A stretch of 64,000 nucleotides of DNA, taken from positions 186,001 to 250,000 of the forward strand of contig CAKSFT010000001.1 in NCBI GenBank assembly GCA_934454145.1, in the 5' to 3' direction. A program made the translations under genes and the position numbers. Positions 1 through 10,201 of this stretch are shown piece by piece; position 1 is the first letter of the stretch, and each line of letters opens with the position of its first letter. A model generated the notes under the pieces. The model was not told the origin of the DNA and did no database searches. It saw nothing but the letters and a program-made list of their open reading frames with translations. This DNA comes from an uncultured Clostridia bacterium (GTDB lineage: Bacteria; Bacillota; Clostridia; UBA1381).

Positions 1-798
1 CTCCAGCAGTGCGCCTATGACATATTTTTTGCCGTTGTCATTCAAAATCTGCTTATATCCTGTTTTGTACAAATCAATGCCGGCCTTGTCCTCTGCCGAA
101 AAATCCAGCAGGTTTGTATACAAAAATTCACCGTTCTTGTATACAAAATTTTCCTGTCCCTCATTGTACGCCTCAACCAAAGTGATTGTCTTTATCAGCT
201 TTGCCGATTCTGCCGTTTTTTCTTCGTCAAGTCTGTCCTTGTTTTCAAACAAAAGCGCGGCAAACTTGTCCTTGTCTATAGCGCGGTACAGTTCGTCATC
301 AAGCGACAGATTCTTTTCCGCTTCTCCCAAAAGCGCAGATATTTCCGAAACATCTGCTGCATTTTTCAATTTTTTTATTGTCTGTTTGCGGTCATCAATG
401 CTTGCAAAATACACCGGTGCAAGCACTTGTGCTTTGTCAAAGCCCTCTCCGCCGACATAACAGGAATATTCTCCCGAATCGTTTATGCCGTCAAGATATA
501 TTGGTATTTCAATCTTAAAATATCCGTTTTGCGCCGTTTCCACAGAGTCCTGATACTGCAAAACCTCTTTTGTGAACATTCCCATGCTTCCGTTCAGGTC
601 ATAGCCGGGGTTGAAAATCATGATATTTACATTTTCTTCCGGCTTGCCCGAGGGGACATACCCCTCAACAACAAAGACATATTCACCGCCCGAGAGAATA
701 CTTTCATAAAATTTTATTTCTTCCGCCGCATCGGCGCCGATTCCGAAGGCCATCACCGCGGCACAGCACAGCGCCGTACTTATCAATTTTGTTCTCAT
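1..798 (-). CDS. Exported protein of unknown function (3' end outside window)
   Basis: The frame is open from an ATG at 798 to the window edge (266 codons). The first ~24 residues form a signal peptide (basic start, hydrophobic core, Ala-x-Ala-like end). A beta-rich stretch with SGGEYVFVVEGY and the pattern PGYDLNGSMGMFTKE follows and looks like an immunoglobulin-like or carbohydrate-surface module, then a helical, Lys/Asp/Glu-rich part from about residue 150. The start codon overlaps the stop of the gene before it (ATGA), so the two are translationally coupled and belong to the same operon. I recognise no catalytic motif. Function unknown; a surface or polysaccharide-related role is inferred from neighbours only. 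Confidence 0.75.
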   Translation of the reverse strand, partial: MRTKLISTALCCAAVMAFGIGADAAEEIKFYESILSGGEYVFVVEGYVPSGKPEENVNIMIFNPGYDLNGSMGMFTKEVLQYQDSVETAQNGYFKIEIPIYLDGINDSGEYSCYVGGEGFDKAQVLAPVYFASIDDRKQTIKKLKNAADVSEISALLGEAEKNLSLDDELYRAIDKDKFAALLFENKDRLDEEKTAESAKLIKTITLVEAYNEGQENFVYKNGEFLYTNLLDFSAEDKAGIDLYKTGYKQILNDNGKKYVIGALLE

Positions 799-1739
799 AA
801 TTCCAGTCCTTTCTTTACAGCGTCCTCATATGCCGAAAAATCCTTTTCTGCTATAACTGCCACTCCGCGTTCGTCCCAATATACACTCTTGCCGATTGCC
901 TCCGCAAATGCTCGTATCGGGAGCATGGTTCTGTTTGACTCTATGTATGGCGGAGAATCCAGCGTTTTTGTTTCGTTGTTTACGCTATACTCAGTCTTGC
1001 CCACATAAAACACAGCTGCAGTTTCGCCATAGGTTATGCAAATTTTCTTTTCACTTTCTTCCCATGTCACCTCTGCGCCCATGTTTTCCATGACAAATCT
1101 CAGCGGGAGCATAGTCCTCGAATCTTTTATGACAGCCCTCCCCATTGTCATGTCTATCTTTGAATCGCCAAGCAAAGCGCTGCCGCTGCCGATTTTTATG
1201 ATAAGTTCACGCGCGTTTCCTTTTATATAGCTCAAAAACTCATCTTTTGTTGTTTTCACCAGTCTGAAACAGCTCACCGCCGCGACACCCGTGCCGCTTG
1301 CGGTCACGCTCATATCAAAGGTCAGATCCGACGTATTGCAGACCCCGAGGTATTGCCACCCCGATTCGCCAATAGAGCAGTCCATAACCGCCTTCCCGCT
1401 TGACGAACCGGTTGCAAACCATTCAATCTGCACATTTTTGTCGCCGTTTTCCAGCGCGTTCTTCCATATATACACACGGTAATATCCGTTGTCCCCCGGG
1501 CGCACACCTTTCCACGCGGCTTGTGCCCCGGCGGCGGACGTTATTTTCAGGTCGTGCTCCATAAACCCAAATCCGCTTTTTGTCCACTCCGCCGTTTCGG
1601 AATATTCACTCATTTGTGTGTCAAAAATCAGACCTGTGTCCTCCACAACCGTGCTGTTGCTTTCCTCCGGGACACCTTCGGCAAGGGCGGCAGGAAGAAA
1701 TAAACTTAATATTGATAAAACAAGAAGTATTTTTTTCAT
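795..1739 (-). CDS. Exported stalk-domain (copper amine oxidase N-terminal-like) protein
   Basis: 314 residues from the ATG at 1739, which has GGAGG 11 bases upstream; a TTG 21 bases earlier lies on top of that site and is rejected. Residues 1-21 are a signal peptide ending AALA. The middle (about 40-165) is a predicted beta-sandwich. The C-terminal ~110 residues carry two copies of the stalk signature, SRTMLPLRFVMENMGAEVTW and NRTMLPIRAFAEAIGKSVYW, the hallmark of the copper amine oxidase N-terminal-like domain, common as a cell-surface add-on in Clostridia. No enzyme domain is visible. It sits 26 bases behind the 1243-residue beta-helix gene and overlaps the next gene by 4 bases, so it is part of the same operon. 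The family assignment is firm; the role is not. Confidence 0.85.
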   Translation of the reverse strand: MKKILLVLSILSLFLPAALAEGVPEESNSTVVEDTGLIFDTQMSEYSETAEWTKSGFGFMEHDLKITSAAGAQAAWKGVRPGDNGYYRVYIWKNALENGDKNVQIEWFATGSSSGKAVMDCSIGESGWQYLGVCNTSDLTFDMSVTASGTGVAAVSCFRLVKTTKDEFLSYIKGNARELIIKIGSGSALLGDSKIDMTMGRAVIKDSRTMLPLRFVMENMGAEVTWEESEKKICITYGETAAVFYVGKTEYSVNNETKTLDSPPYIESNRTMLPIRAFAEAIGKSVYWDERGVAVIAEKDFSAYEDAVKKGLEL

Positions 1740-1765
1740 TTCAAACTTTTCCTCCGTCAATTTCT

Positions 1766-4700
1766 TTATTTCTTAAATTCTATTCCCCTGCCGTTGATGT
1801 CATAAAAGCTTATACCGCTCGATGCGTGCTTGGAATAAGCATCTGTATAATCAACAATTTTATTTCCGCCCGAATAAAGCATGATTCTCATGCCCTTTGC
1901 TGTCGGATATGCGCCAAAGGTGAGGTCTGCAAATTCTCCCGAAGCAATATATGTGTTTGGCAAAACAGCCAAAACCGCCCTGCCGTTCTCGGCAATTCGC
2001 GTAAGCGTCACATAATCTTTGCTTATCTTAAACAGATAACTCTCCGTTTCCTCGGGTGAGGTGCGGTTTTCGGATACACGCACAGCAAAGCCCTGTGTAC
2101 CTTCCGAAACATTGAACTTAACCTTTGTATGCAGCACTTCTCCCCCGTTCAGTTCTCCGCCGTGTATCTCGCCAAATTCTGCGCCGGAGTTCTTTTTAAA
2201 GATCAAAACACCGTTTTCATATGTATAATCGCCGTTTTGTGTTTGTATTTTTGACGTATCTGCAAACAGTTTTTCAAATCCGTCGGCATATTCCGGTTTC
2301 TGCGCGGCAAGCTTGCCGGTGATTATACTGCTGTCAAGCTCTGTCTGCGTGTCATCACTCACTGCCAGGTCAAAACCGTTTGTGAAGTTTGCTGCATCGG
2401 AAATCCTGTTGTAAACCTGGAAGTGCCCTTGTTTTGTTATGACCCCGTCAGTGTCCAGCTCGTTTAGGATTGTCTTTCCGTCAACCCTCATAATCACACG
2501 TATTCCGCCCTCAACGTCAATCGCGCCGACTTCATATTCGTGCCACTCTCCCACTTTTATGCAATCGTTCTTGATTTCCTTCAGCAATCCGCCGCCGCTG
2601 TTGTAGCGCTGGAATTCAATGGTGTCTTCTTTTATGATAATCATATATCCCACACCGCCGACGCCGTAAGCCATTCCCGGTGCCTGCTGTCTGAGTCCGA
2701 AACCGGTCCATTCCCCGGCAAAATTCGCCTTCATCTTAAACTTCAACAGCTGATATCCCGGCAGTTCTTTTCCTTCATAATAACCCCATTCGGTACCTTC
2801 GACATGCATGATACCGTTTTGGTATGTCGGTTCCCCTGCAACCCAGCCGTCCTGATCCTCCAGGTATTCTGCGATGGAAAGGTATCCCGGCTTTCTCAGC
2901 ACCGTCACCTGTTTCTCTTTTTGTGAAAGCTCTTCCGCCGCGGAATCTATTTCCGCCTGTGAAGCATATTTAGTGTTGTTCACTTTTGTCGCCTTGTCAA
3001 TCACACTGCGAAAATCTGCCAATGTCCCCTTGGGGCACTGACCGACTCCGTCGCCCTCGGACAATCCCGATATCACTTCATTTGCTTTTTTCAGTTTTTC
3101 TGTCAAATCCGTCTGGTTTCCTACCTCATATTTTGCCGTCATAAGCTTGTACGGTTCTCCGACCGACGGCAAATCGGGCAAACGCTCCTTTGAAATGTCC
3201 ACACCTGTGACAGTCCAATAGTATGTCTTGATTCCTGCATCAAGCTTATCTGTAGAATAATAATTATAGCTCACCAGTTCATCGGCAACCACATTCTTCA
3301 TTTTTGAATCGGTCGCAATCACGATTCTGTATTTGTCATAAATATCACTCTTCGACCACTTGAACTCCGTCAGCGCGGAGTTGATGTTTTCCGCGCCATT
3401 TTGCGGATACATTCTTACAATATCTTTCCCCAAAACCTCTTGTGCTTTTTTCAGCATATCCTTTGAAACGCCGATATTCTCAAGCTTTATTTCCCCCAGT
3501 CCCGAGTGGGTTTTCAGGATTTCGGCGTTTTCTTTTATTTCATAATTTCCGTTTTCTGCGTCCTTAAAGTCCGCAAAATCCTCTGTCATATAATTGTTTA
3601 CGTCCCTGTTTGCAAGTGAGGCATCGCCCTCATATTGGGGGATTTCCTTTACTGAATTGACAAACAGGTTGTCTGCCACCGTGTTGTCGTGCGCCATACT
3701 GACAGGCTCTCTCAAATTGGCAATCTTTGGGAACTTCTCCAGATAAATCGGGTGCAGTGCAACCCATTCGTCCGTATTGTCATAAAGTTCCTGCCATTGT
3801 CCCTTTGCGCCCGAAATCCTCACGCCGACATCATTGTTTATAAAGATATTGTCATGGATTTCGGTGTCGTTTCCCGTGTTCATAAAAACACCGCGCGATA
3901 TACTGTCAAATATGTTGTGATGTATATACCACTCGCTCAGACGGTCGTCCATATATACACCACAGGCGATTTCGCCTATGCTTTTGTCAAGCGACTTCAC
4001 ATGGTGCAGATAGTTGTACGAAACATCGACGCCCCTCTGATAAAGGTTTCTTCCCGCATAAATCGCACCGGCGTCGTGCACCTCTTTGCACGAATCAAAA
4101 ATCTCGTTGTTCTGAATCTTGTGCAGTGTCCCGCCGCCCGAAATAATGTGGGCGCCGGCATTGTGCATTGTACAGTTTTTCACAGTAATCCCGACCCCGG
4201 CGACAGAAACCGCCGGTGCATAACTTATGATTTCCGTCCCGATTCCGCTGAAATAACAATTTTCAACCAAATCTCCCGATTCTTCAAGGTTTTCTTCGCT
4301 CCCGCCCTGAAGTGCAATTGTCGTATAACCTATATTTTTAAATATAGAATTTCTTACAACTATATTGTAGGAATTCGGAGTTTTCTGATACTGCCTGTAC
4401 AAATCCGAAAAATCCCTTATTGCCATTCTCCCGATATCTTCAAAGACGCATCCGTCAAAGGTTATATCCGTACATGACGGCAATTGAAAGGCATCCATTC
4501 TCATCTGCGCAAATTCCAGCCCCTCAAAGCTTACATAATGCACATTGCTGAGCACCGCCATCGGCGCTGAAAGCACTGAAAGCTCCAGGGTTTCATTTGA
4601 TATCCGCGTCTGCGGATAATAATAAAGAAGCAGATTCTCCGGGTCTATATACCATTCCCCCGGCATGTCAAGCTCTTCCAGAAGGTTGTACACATAATAA

Positions 4701-5497
4701 CGCCTGTTTGCGCCGCTTATAGAACCGTCAAGGTTGATTTTGATTGTGCGTTCCTTTGGGTTTATCTCAGTTGCCACCTGTGGCATGATGTTGTAATCAT
4801 TTATAAAATATCCCGCCACTCTGACGTCCTTCGCCTCTCCCCAGCGCATTATGTTATATTCTGCCATGCGGAAGGTTTTTGACGCCGCGTTTGTTATTTC
4901 TTTGATTGTTGTATAGCCCGAATTCGGGAATCTTGCCAGCGTCTGCGCCGCGTCGTCAAAGAAGAGCTGGTGATATCCCACAGCCGCCTTTGCGCCGCTT
5001 CGGTAATACGGCACTTCGCCGATTGTATTTATCCCCTGTTCTCTCAGGTCCATCACACCGATGTGCCCTTTTGCGCTGTCGGGGAGTCTTTTCAAAACCG
5101 CCGGGTCGGTCACCTCGCGGAAAGCCTTTGTGTCCAAAAGCTTCGAGCCTTTAAACACCACCTTCTCCCCCTCTGCCGCCTTATAGCGGATTGGTGCATT
5201 TTGCGTGCCGCTGTCCTTTTCGTCAAAGTTAATGGTTTCGCTTATGCGATATGTGCCTTCGTGGAATATTACTTCAACAGGTTTCTGCACATCGGCACGT
5301 ATACTTTTGACAAGCCTTCTCGCTTTGTCAAAAGTCGCAACAGGTTTATCAACAGTTCCGGCGTTTGCATCGCTCCCTTTCGGGGAAACGTGAATCTGCA
5401 CAGCGCCGTCTTGATTTTCTGCGTCTGCGGCGCAGACGGCAAAAACCGTCTGCGCCATCATCAACGCCGATAAAAGAATTGCAATAAATTTTTTCAT
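1766..5497 (-). CDS. Secreted right-handed parallel beta-helix protein, probable polysaccharide lyase or glycosidase
   Basis: 1243 residues. Signal peptide 1-24. The passage IHVSPKGSDANAGTVDKPVA begins the typical entry cap of a parallel beta-helix enzyme, and repeats of the kind NNIVVRNSIF and WYIHHNIFDSISRGVFMNTG continue to about residue 620. This fold is used by pectate lyases and by glycosidases such as GH120, but I cannot name the activity. A fibronectin-III-like segment (about 695-790), a FIVAR-like three-helix segment (about 797-866, VGQCPKGTLADFRSVIDKA) and two concanavalin-type sugar-binding modules (about 870-1050 and 1060-1243) follow. Gaps of 26-38 bases to its neighbours imply one operon. 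It should act outside the cell on a plant or host glycan; substrate unknown. Confidence 0.85.
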   Translation of the reverse strand: MKKFIAILLSALMMAQTVFAVCAADAENQDGAVQIHVSPKGSDANAGTVDKPVATFDKARRLVKSIRADVQKPVEVIFHEGTYRISETINFDEKDSGTQNAPIRYKAAEGEKVVFKGSKLLDTKAFREVTDPAVLKRLPDSAKGHIGVMDLREQGINTIGEVPYYRSGAKAAVGYHQLFFDDAAQTLARFPNSGYTTIKEITNAASKTFRMAEYNIMRWGEAKDVRVAGYFINDYNIMPQVATEINPKERTIKINLDGSISGANRRYYVYNLLEELDMPGEWYIDPENLLLYYYPQTRISNETLELSVLSAPMAVLSNVHYVSFEGLEFAQMRMDAFQLPSCTDITFDGCVFEDIGRMAIRDFSDLYRQYQKTPNSYNIVVRNSIFKNIGYTTIALQGGSEENLEESGDLVENCYFSGIGTEIISYAPAVSVAGVGITVKNCTMHNAGAHIISGGGTLHKIQNNEIFDSCKEVHDAGAIYAGRNLYQRGVDVSYNYLHHVKSLDKSIGEIACGVYMDDRLSEWYIHHNIFDSISRGVFMNTGNDTEIHDNIFINNDVGVRISGAKGQWQELYDNTDEWVALHPIYLEKFPKIANLREPVSMAHDNTVADNLFVNSVKEIPQYEGDASLANRDVNNYMTEDFADFKDAENGNYEIKENAEILKTHSGLGEIKLENIGVSKDMLKKAQEVLGKDIVRMYPQNGAENINSALTEFKWSKSDIYDKYRIVIATDSKMKNVVADELVSYNYYSTDKLDAGIKTYYWTVTGVDISKERLPDLPSVGEPYKLMTAKYEVGNQTDLTEKLKKANEVISGLSEGDGVGQCPKGTLADFRSVIDKATKVNNTKYASQAEIDSAAEELSQKEKQVTVLRKPGYLSIAEYLEDQDGWVAGEPTYQNGIMHVEGTEWGYYEGKELPGYQLLKFKMKANFAGEWTGFGLRQQAPGMAYGVGGVGYMIIIKEDTIEFQRYNSGGGLLKEIKNDCIKVGEWHEYEVGAIDVEGGIRVIMRVDGKTILNELDTDGVITKQGHFQVYNRISDAANFTNGFDLAVSDDTQTELDSSIITGKLAAQKPEYADGFEKLFADTSKIQTQNGDYTYENGVLIFKKNSGAEFGEIHGGELNGGEVLHTKVKFNVSEGTQGFAVRVSENRTSPEETESYLFKISKDYVTLTRIAENGRAVLAVLPNTYIASGEFADLTFGAYPTAKGMRIMLYSGGNKIVDYTDAYSKHASSGISFYDINGRGIEFKK

Positions 5498-5535
5498 CTT
5501 TTATTTCACCGTTATCCTACAATTATTTTGTAATC

Positions 5536-8500
5536 TTATTTTGTCACCGGCACCATTGTGTCCAATCCGTCCCACACATACAGGCTGATGCTTGCCGTAT
5601 TCTCCGGCACGTCAAATGCCACGCCGTTTTGGATTGTCACAACCTTCAGCAGTCTGCCTTCGCTGTCCTTTGCCGCCGCGGCAACAGTCTTTTGGCTGTA
5701 TGCCGAAACAAAGTTTGCAACAGCGCTTGTGCCGTTTATCGCAACATATGCTATTGTGTCGTCAAGTTCGTTCTTTTCAATGCCTATTCTGTTTGTGTCG
5801 ATGTCGGCTTTTGCGATGCCTTCCATAAGCCCCGAAACAATTTCAGTGCCTTCCTCTGTTGCATCGGCAGTGTTCGTCACCGCTTTGGCACAGCCAGAGA
5901 ATCTGTTGTTTATTGCCGTCACACCGACAGGCTTGAAGTCCGAAACGTTTACTGTGAGGTTTGCCAAATATTCACTTGTGAATTTTTCTGCATATGCCGG
6001 GTTTGCCGCAAAGAAATCCTTTGCATGTTCCGTCATGGTCTTTCCTGCAATTGTGAACGCGGAAATCGGGTTGCTGCCGAGCACCACACCGCCTTCGGAA
6101 CAATCTATCAGCACGTTGTTGTCCACGGTGTTGAGTGCACCGCCGTTTGTAAACACGCCGCGTCCCGACTTTTCGATGACATTGTGGTGTACATTTGTTC
6201 CGCTCAGTCCGTCGTCAAGATAAATCCCGGCAATCAATCTTCCGTCATCTCTGTCAGCATTGATTATGTGGTTGTATGCAATTTCGTTCCCCAGATATGT
6301 CAGGTTTCTGCCGCCGTATACAGCGCCCAAATCGTCAGCCTCGCGCCCTGCTCTTACAATCTTGTTGTTTATGATTTTGTTGAGCGAACCCGAGAAACCG
6401 ATAAGAATCGACTTTGATTCTGCAACGTAATTGTTTTTGACAACATTGCCGACGCCGCTTATGCCGATTGCATTTGCATAACATCTGACGATGCTCCCCG
6501 GTCTTTCAACGCTGTTGTTTTCAATGACATTCCCGGATTCCTCCAGTGTATTGATGTTTCCGCCGCCAATCACTATACCCTTATATCCGATATTGCTGAC
6601 AATGTTTGCGGAAATTTTTGCATTTGTAACGTCTTTTCCCGAAATTGCCGTTCTGCCGATTTCCTCAAAGGCACAATTGTTGATGACCGTCCCGGAAACA
6701 TTGTTCATTGTCACAGCATCTCCGCATGTGTCCTTAAATGTGATTCCGACAATCGTCACATTGTCCATGCCGATGTTTATGAGTGTGTCGGTCATATTGG
6801 AGATTTCGATTTCTGTTTCTCCATCCCTCGGTATATAATAGAGTATCTTTTGGGTTCTGTCGAGATACCATTCTCCCGCATTGTCCAAAAGTCCCAGATT
6901 GTCAAACATTCTCCATTTTCTCTTAAGGCTTGATATATTGCTTGCCGTGAGGTCTGTCAGTGTAACAGTGTCGTTCTCTACGGTAAACTTGGTTGTTTTG
7001 TATGTCCTGTACGGTTCTACAAAATAGCCTTCAAGCGCAAAGTCGCCGTCGGGATACCATGTAAATTGTTGATCAGTGATTGATATGGTTTCCCCTGCTG
7101 TTGTATTGATTGGGACTGCGTCAACCAATGCGTCATTGTTCGGATATTCCGCAATCGGGTTGATTGTCCCGCCGGAGAACACGCCGAATGTGTATGTCGA
7201 GTTCAAAGATTCCTCAGAGGTAAGTATAGATGCCGGAACCGTAAGTCCCATGCTTTCCACATTTATCTTCTTTGCAAGAGTTGCGCCGTCATTATAATCC
7301 GCCATCTCCGCAATCTTCACAGTTTTGGAACCCTTTATGACAGGTGTTTCGCCTTCTTTTGCACAGAGTGTTACTTTTCCGCGCAATCCGGAGATGTCTG
7401 CTGTTTCCAAAACTTCATATTCTCCGCCGGCAAGAGTGATTACAACGTCCCTTGCATATGTAGAGTTCAGGTCTGTGTCCTTCGCTTTTTCTAAAGCCGC
7501 GCCCACTGTTTTCAGCGGAGCCTGTGCCGTGCCTTCTGCCGTGTCCTCGCCGTCGGGCGATACAAAAACGGTTATCGGCTCTTTTGAGTCGTCTGTCAGG
7601 TTCTGTTTCTGAATCTTGCGGTTTGTAATCATCGTCATGCCCAGCCATGTCGAGCCGTGCACCTGAGCGTCCACTTCGACAGCCTCACCGTTCACGACAT
7701 CTGCCTTTCTTGCCAGGAAATCCACACTTGTTATGATATGGTTGCTGTCGCAAGGTATCGTAACCTGATGTATATACACCTTTCCTACAGGTGATGCAGC
7801 ATTTGGTTTGTATCCGTCGACAGCAACTGCCGCACCTGTTGCGTCCTGCACTGATTTTTGTTCAAATTTTATCCAGCCGCTTGTTTTGCCGCCTTTATAA
7901 TTAAATCTGATATAATTCGTACCGTCGTCCTTATAGTTTCTTCCGCCGCCGATTAAGCTTATCGCGGTATAATACCCGTCTGTTATGTCCACTGTGTCGT
8001 AGAGTACGCCTTGTGTGTAGCTCCCGGTATAGCTTGTCTTGGGGCCGAAATCTTTGTCGACTCTCAATGTATAGTCTGTTCCGTTGACGTTGAAAACACC
8101 GTCGCCGTATTTTTCTGTTGTCAGGTCAGGCTTTGTTGTCCAGTTTGAAAGCCCCAGCATCGCCGCTTTTGAAATACCTATCTGATTTCCCGAATAAACA
8201 TTGCTGTCATATGTTCTTTCATTGTTTGCGAAAGCGTCCGGGCTTATCTTTACGCTGATTGGTTCTGCGTCCTTTATCAGGAATCCGTTTGCCTTGAGGC
8301 CTATGCCGAACCAACGCACATTATATGTTGATCCTCCGATACCTGTGATTTTCCCGTTTTCTATCACTGCATTCCTCGACGGCAAATCAATCGATGTCAA
8401 AAGCTTTGTCGAATCCACCGCTATGTTGTACTGATGCAAATACAGTGTGTTTTCTACGTATTGATTCTGGTTTTCGACCTTATCATATCTGAACCCTGTC

Positions 8501-10083
8501 ACTGCAAAACATTCTCCGTCAAGCCCCGCTGTTCCGATTTTCTTTACATCTTCCCCGGCAGAGTCTTTCAGTGTCACAAATCCGCTGTCTGTACCGTCCG
8601 CATAATTCAGGCGTACGGCAGCGGCGCTTGCGTTATATTCCAATCCGCCCAGGAAGCTTATGCCGTTATAATATCCGTCCTCGATGTCAATTGTGTGATA
8701 TGCCGTGTCTGCTTCTGTGCCGTTTCCTGCCTGGAAGGTAACATTTGTGGTGTAGTCTGTTTTGGGCACAACCGCAACATTGTATTCCCAACCGTTGAAA
8801 ACAAGTGTGTTTTGTATATCGCCATCATTCCATGCGTTTTTCCATGCATATCCCGCATTCTGCGCGGTCTTAAACTTTTCAGCTACGATACCTCCGCCAC
8901 TGTATGCATTTCCGTTTCCGCTTCCGCCTTCAGGGTCATAGTATGCTCTGAAACTGTTTACAAAAGATGTATAAGGCACGGCCTTGTAGACATCTTTTAT
9001 GTCCTCTTCATAATTCACATAGTCCATTGCGGCATAATATGCATCTTGTGCGGCTTGGTCATTTTCGTCAATCAACCCAGAATCAATCGACTGAAAAATT
9101 TTGATAAGCTGTTTCAAAAGCGCCACATTCTCATCTGTCGCCACAAATTCGTCAATCGGCGGGAGCTGACTCAGCACTGCCTTCAAATCTTCAATCTTTG
9201 CGTTGTTCTCACAAGCCGCGTCGGTCAACAGTGTCGCACCCAAAATCAGCGCCGAATATGCATAGAGGGAATTGTTTGCTATCGGCTCTGCACTCGAATT
9301 TTCCTCAACCGCGCCGTTTCTCGCCAATATGTCATAGCTTGCCAGCTTCTTTGTGCTGTCCACGCTCATTTCGTTTATCTGATAAAGATAAACCTTGATG
9401 TCGTCATTCCCGTCCTTATAGATTTTTTCCTGCTTGGCATTGTCCCATCCGACGCCCGGCACTGCCAGACAAACGTCACCTTCTGCCGGCGCTGTGTTCA
9501 CTTTTTTTGCCGAAAGCGGAACCCAGTTTGACATTGTGTCATCGGTATAGTGATAGCGTATGTACGGCATACTGCCCCACATGTCGCCGCCGCCCAGGAA
9601 GGATATCCCACGGTAAAATCCGTCTTTCACATCAAAATTCTTATAATACGGCGTTGTGTCGGAGCCCGAGATGCCGAATGTCCTCAGGACGCTCAGCACA
9701 TCCGTTCCTGGGTCAGTTTCGTCATTCCAGAATTTTGAAACTCTCACTTCATAATCTATGCCGTTCAGCATAAGTGTGTTGTCCTTCTTGCTTCCGCTTT
9801 GTCCGCTGACCGAAACCCATTCTATACCGTCCCAGTTGTTTTTCCAGATTCCTTCCATGTTCATAAAGTCATCTCTTATTATAGAACGTACTTTTGCATT
9901 GCCCGAACCGAACATTCCGGAATTGTTATTTCCTATATAATATGTTCTGCCATAGTTCGCAAAATCCGCCGGATTTATCGTGACGGAAGTGTACCCCGTT
10001 TCCTCGGCATGTGCCGCAGACGGCAAAAGCGTCCCCGCCAGACTTGCCGACAACAGCAAGGATAAAAGTTTTGTTGTTTTCAT
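5536..10083 (-). CDS. Giant secreted multi-module beta-helix protein
   Basis: 1515 residues, signal peptide 1-26. Three copies of a ~220-residue module lie at about 30-285, 374-610 and 618-835; each starts like SPDAFANNERTY, contains a GISLLGG-type turn and a DGT-SGW motif, and ends RWFGIGL or similar. Between the first and second is one helical repeat (LPPIDEFVATDEN). A parallel beta-helix domain starts at about 836 with VFVSPDGEDTAEGTAQAPLK and runs to about 1440. The last ~55 residues (SEGRLLKVVTIQNGV) resemble the C-terminal domain of other clostridial surface proteins. The ATG has AGGAGG just upstream. The module is shared with the gene before it, so I infer that the two bind the same polysaccharide; the beta-helix is the likely catalytic part. 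Confidence 0.85.
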   Translation of the reverse strand: MKTTKLLSLLLSASLAGTLLPSAAHAEETGYTSVTINPADFANYGRTYYIGNNNSGMFGSGNAKVRSIIRDDFMNMEGIWKNNWDGIEWVSVSGQSGSKKDNTLMLNGIDYEVRVSKFWNDETDPGTDVLSVLRTFGISGSDTTPYYKNFDVKDGFYRGISFLGGGDMWGSMPYIRYHYTDDTMSNWVPLSAKKVNTAPAEGDVCLAVPGVGWDNAKQEKIYKDGNDDIKVYLYQINEMSVDSTKKLASYDILARNGAVEENSSAEPIANNSLYAYSALILGATLLTDAACENNAKIEDLKAVLSQLPPIDEFVATDENVALLKQLIKIFQSIDSGLIDENDQAAQDAYYAAMDYVNYEEDIKDVYKAVPYTSFVNSFRAYYDPEGGSGNGNAYSGGGIVAEKFKTAQNAGYAWKNAWNDGDIQNTLVFNGWEYNVAVVPKTDYTTNVTFQAGNGTEADTAYHTIDIEDGYYNGISFLGGLEYNASAAAVRLNYADGTDSGFVTLKDSAGEDVKKIGTAGLDGECFAVTGFRYDKVENQNQYVENTLYLHQYNIAVDSTKLLTSIDLPSRNAVIENGKITGIGGSTYNVRWFGIGLKANGFLIKDAEPISVKISPDAFANNERTYDSNVYSGNQIGISKAAMLGLSNWTTKPDLTTEKYGDGVFNVNGTDYTLRVDKDFGPKTSYTGSYTQGVLYDTVDITDGYYTAISLIGGGRNYKDDGTNYIRFNYKGGKTSGWIKFEQKSVQDATGAAVAVDGYKPNAASPVGKVYIHQVTIPCDSNHIITSVDFLARKADVVNGEAVEVDAQVHGSTWLGMTMITNRKIQKQNLTDDSKEPITVFVSPDGEDTAEGTAQAPLKTVGAALEKAKDTDLNSTYARDVVITLAGGEYEVLETADISGLRGKVTLCAKEGETPVIKGSKTVKIAEMADYNDGATLAKKINVESMGLTVPASILTSEESLNSTYTFGVFSGGTINPIAEYPNNDALVDAVPINTTAGETISITDQQFTWYPDGDFALEGYFVEPYRTYKTTKFTVENDTVTLTDLTASNISSLKRKWRMFDNLGLLDNAGEWYLDRTQKILYYIPRDGETEIEISNMTDTLINIGMDNVTIVGITFKDTCGDAVTMNNVSGTVINNCAFEEIGRTAISGKDVTNAKISANIVSNIGYKGIVIGGGNINTLEESGNVIENNSVERPGSIVRCYANAIGISGVGNVVKNNYVAESKSILIGFSGSLNKIINNKIVRAGREADDLGAVYGGRNLTYLGNEIAYNHIINADRDDGRLIAGIYLDDGLSGTNVHHNVIEKSGRGVFTNGGALNTVDNNVLIDCSEGGVVLGSNPISAFTIAGKTMTEHAKDFFAANPAYAEKFTSEYLANLTVNVSDFKPVGVTAINNRFSGCAKAVTNTADATEEGTEIVSGLMEGIAKADIDTNRIGIEKNELDDTIAYVAINGTSAVANFVSAYSQKTVAAAAKDSEGRLLKVVTIQNGVAFDVPENTASISLYVWDGLDTMVPVTK

Positions 10084-10124
10084 TTCTTTTCCTCCTTATT
10101 TTTCACCTATCGGTTTATCATAAC

Positions 10125-10190
10125 GGCGGCAATCGGCATACGCACAGGGGCTTCGCGCGCATTTCTCTTGTGCACTGCCTTTGCCTCGCC
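10125..10190 (-). other. Long imperfect hairpin between two operon genes
   Basis: In the 118-base gap between the module protein and the giant beta-helix gene, GGCGGCAA pairs with TTGCCtCGCC, GGCA with TGCC and GCACA with TGTGC around a ~22-base loop. No U-tract follows on the minus strand, so this is not a simple terminator. It may stabilise or process the mRNA and set the ratio of the two proteins. Seen by eye; no folding energy calculated. Confidence 0.4.
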
Positions 10191-10201
10191 GCAAATAGCG
10201 A

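Noticed and set aside
1766..5497. Assignment of the beta-helix protein to GH120
   Set aside because: The N-terminal pattern is similar, but it is shared by several beta-helix enzyme families and I could not confirm catalytic residues.
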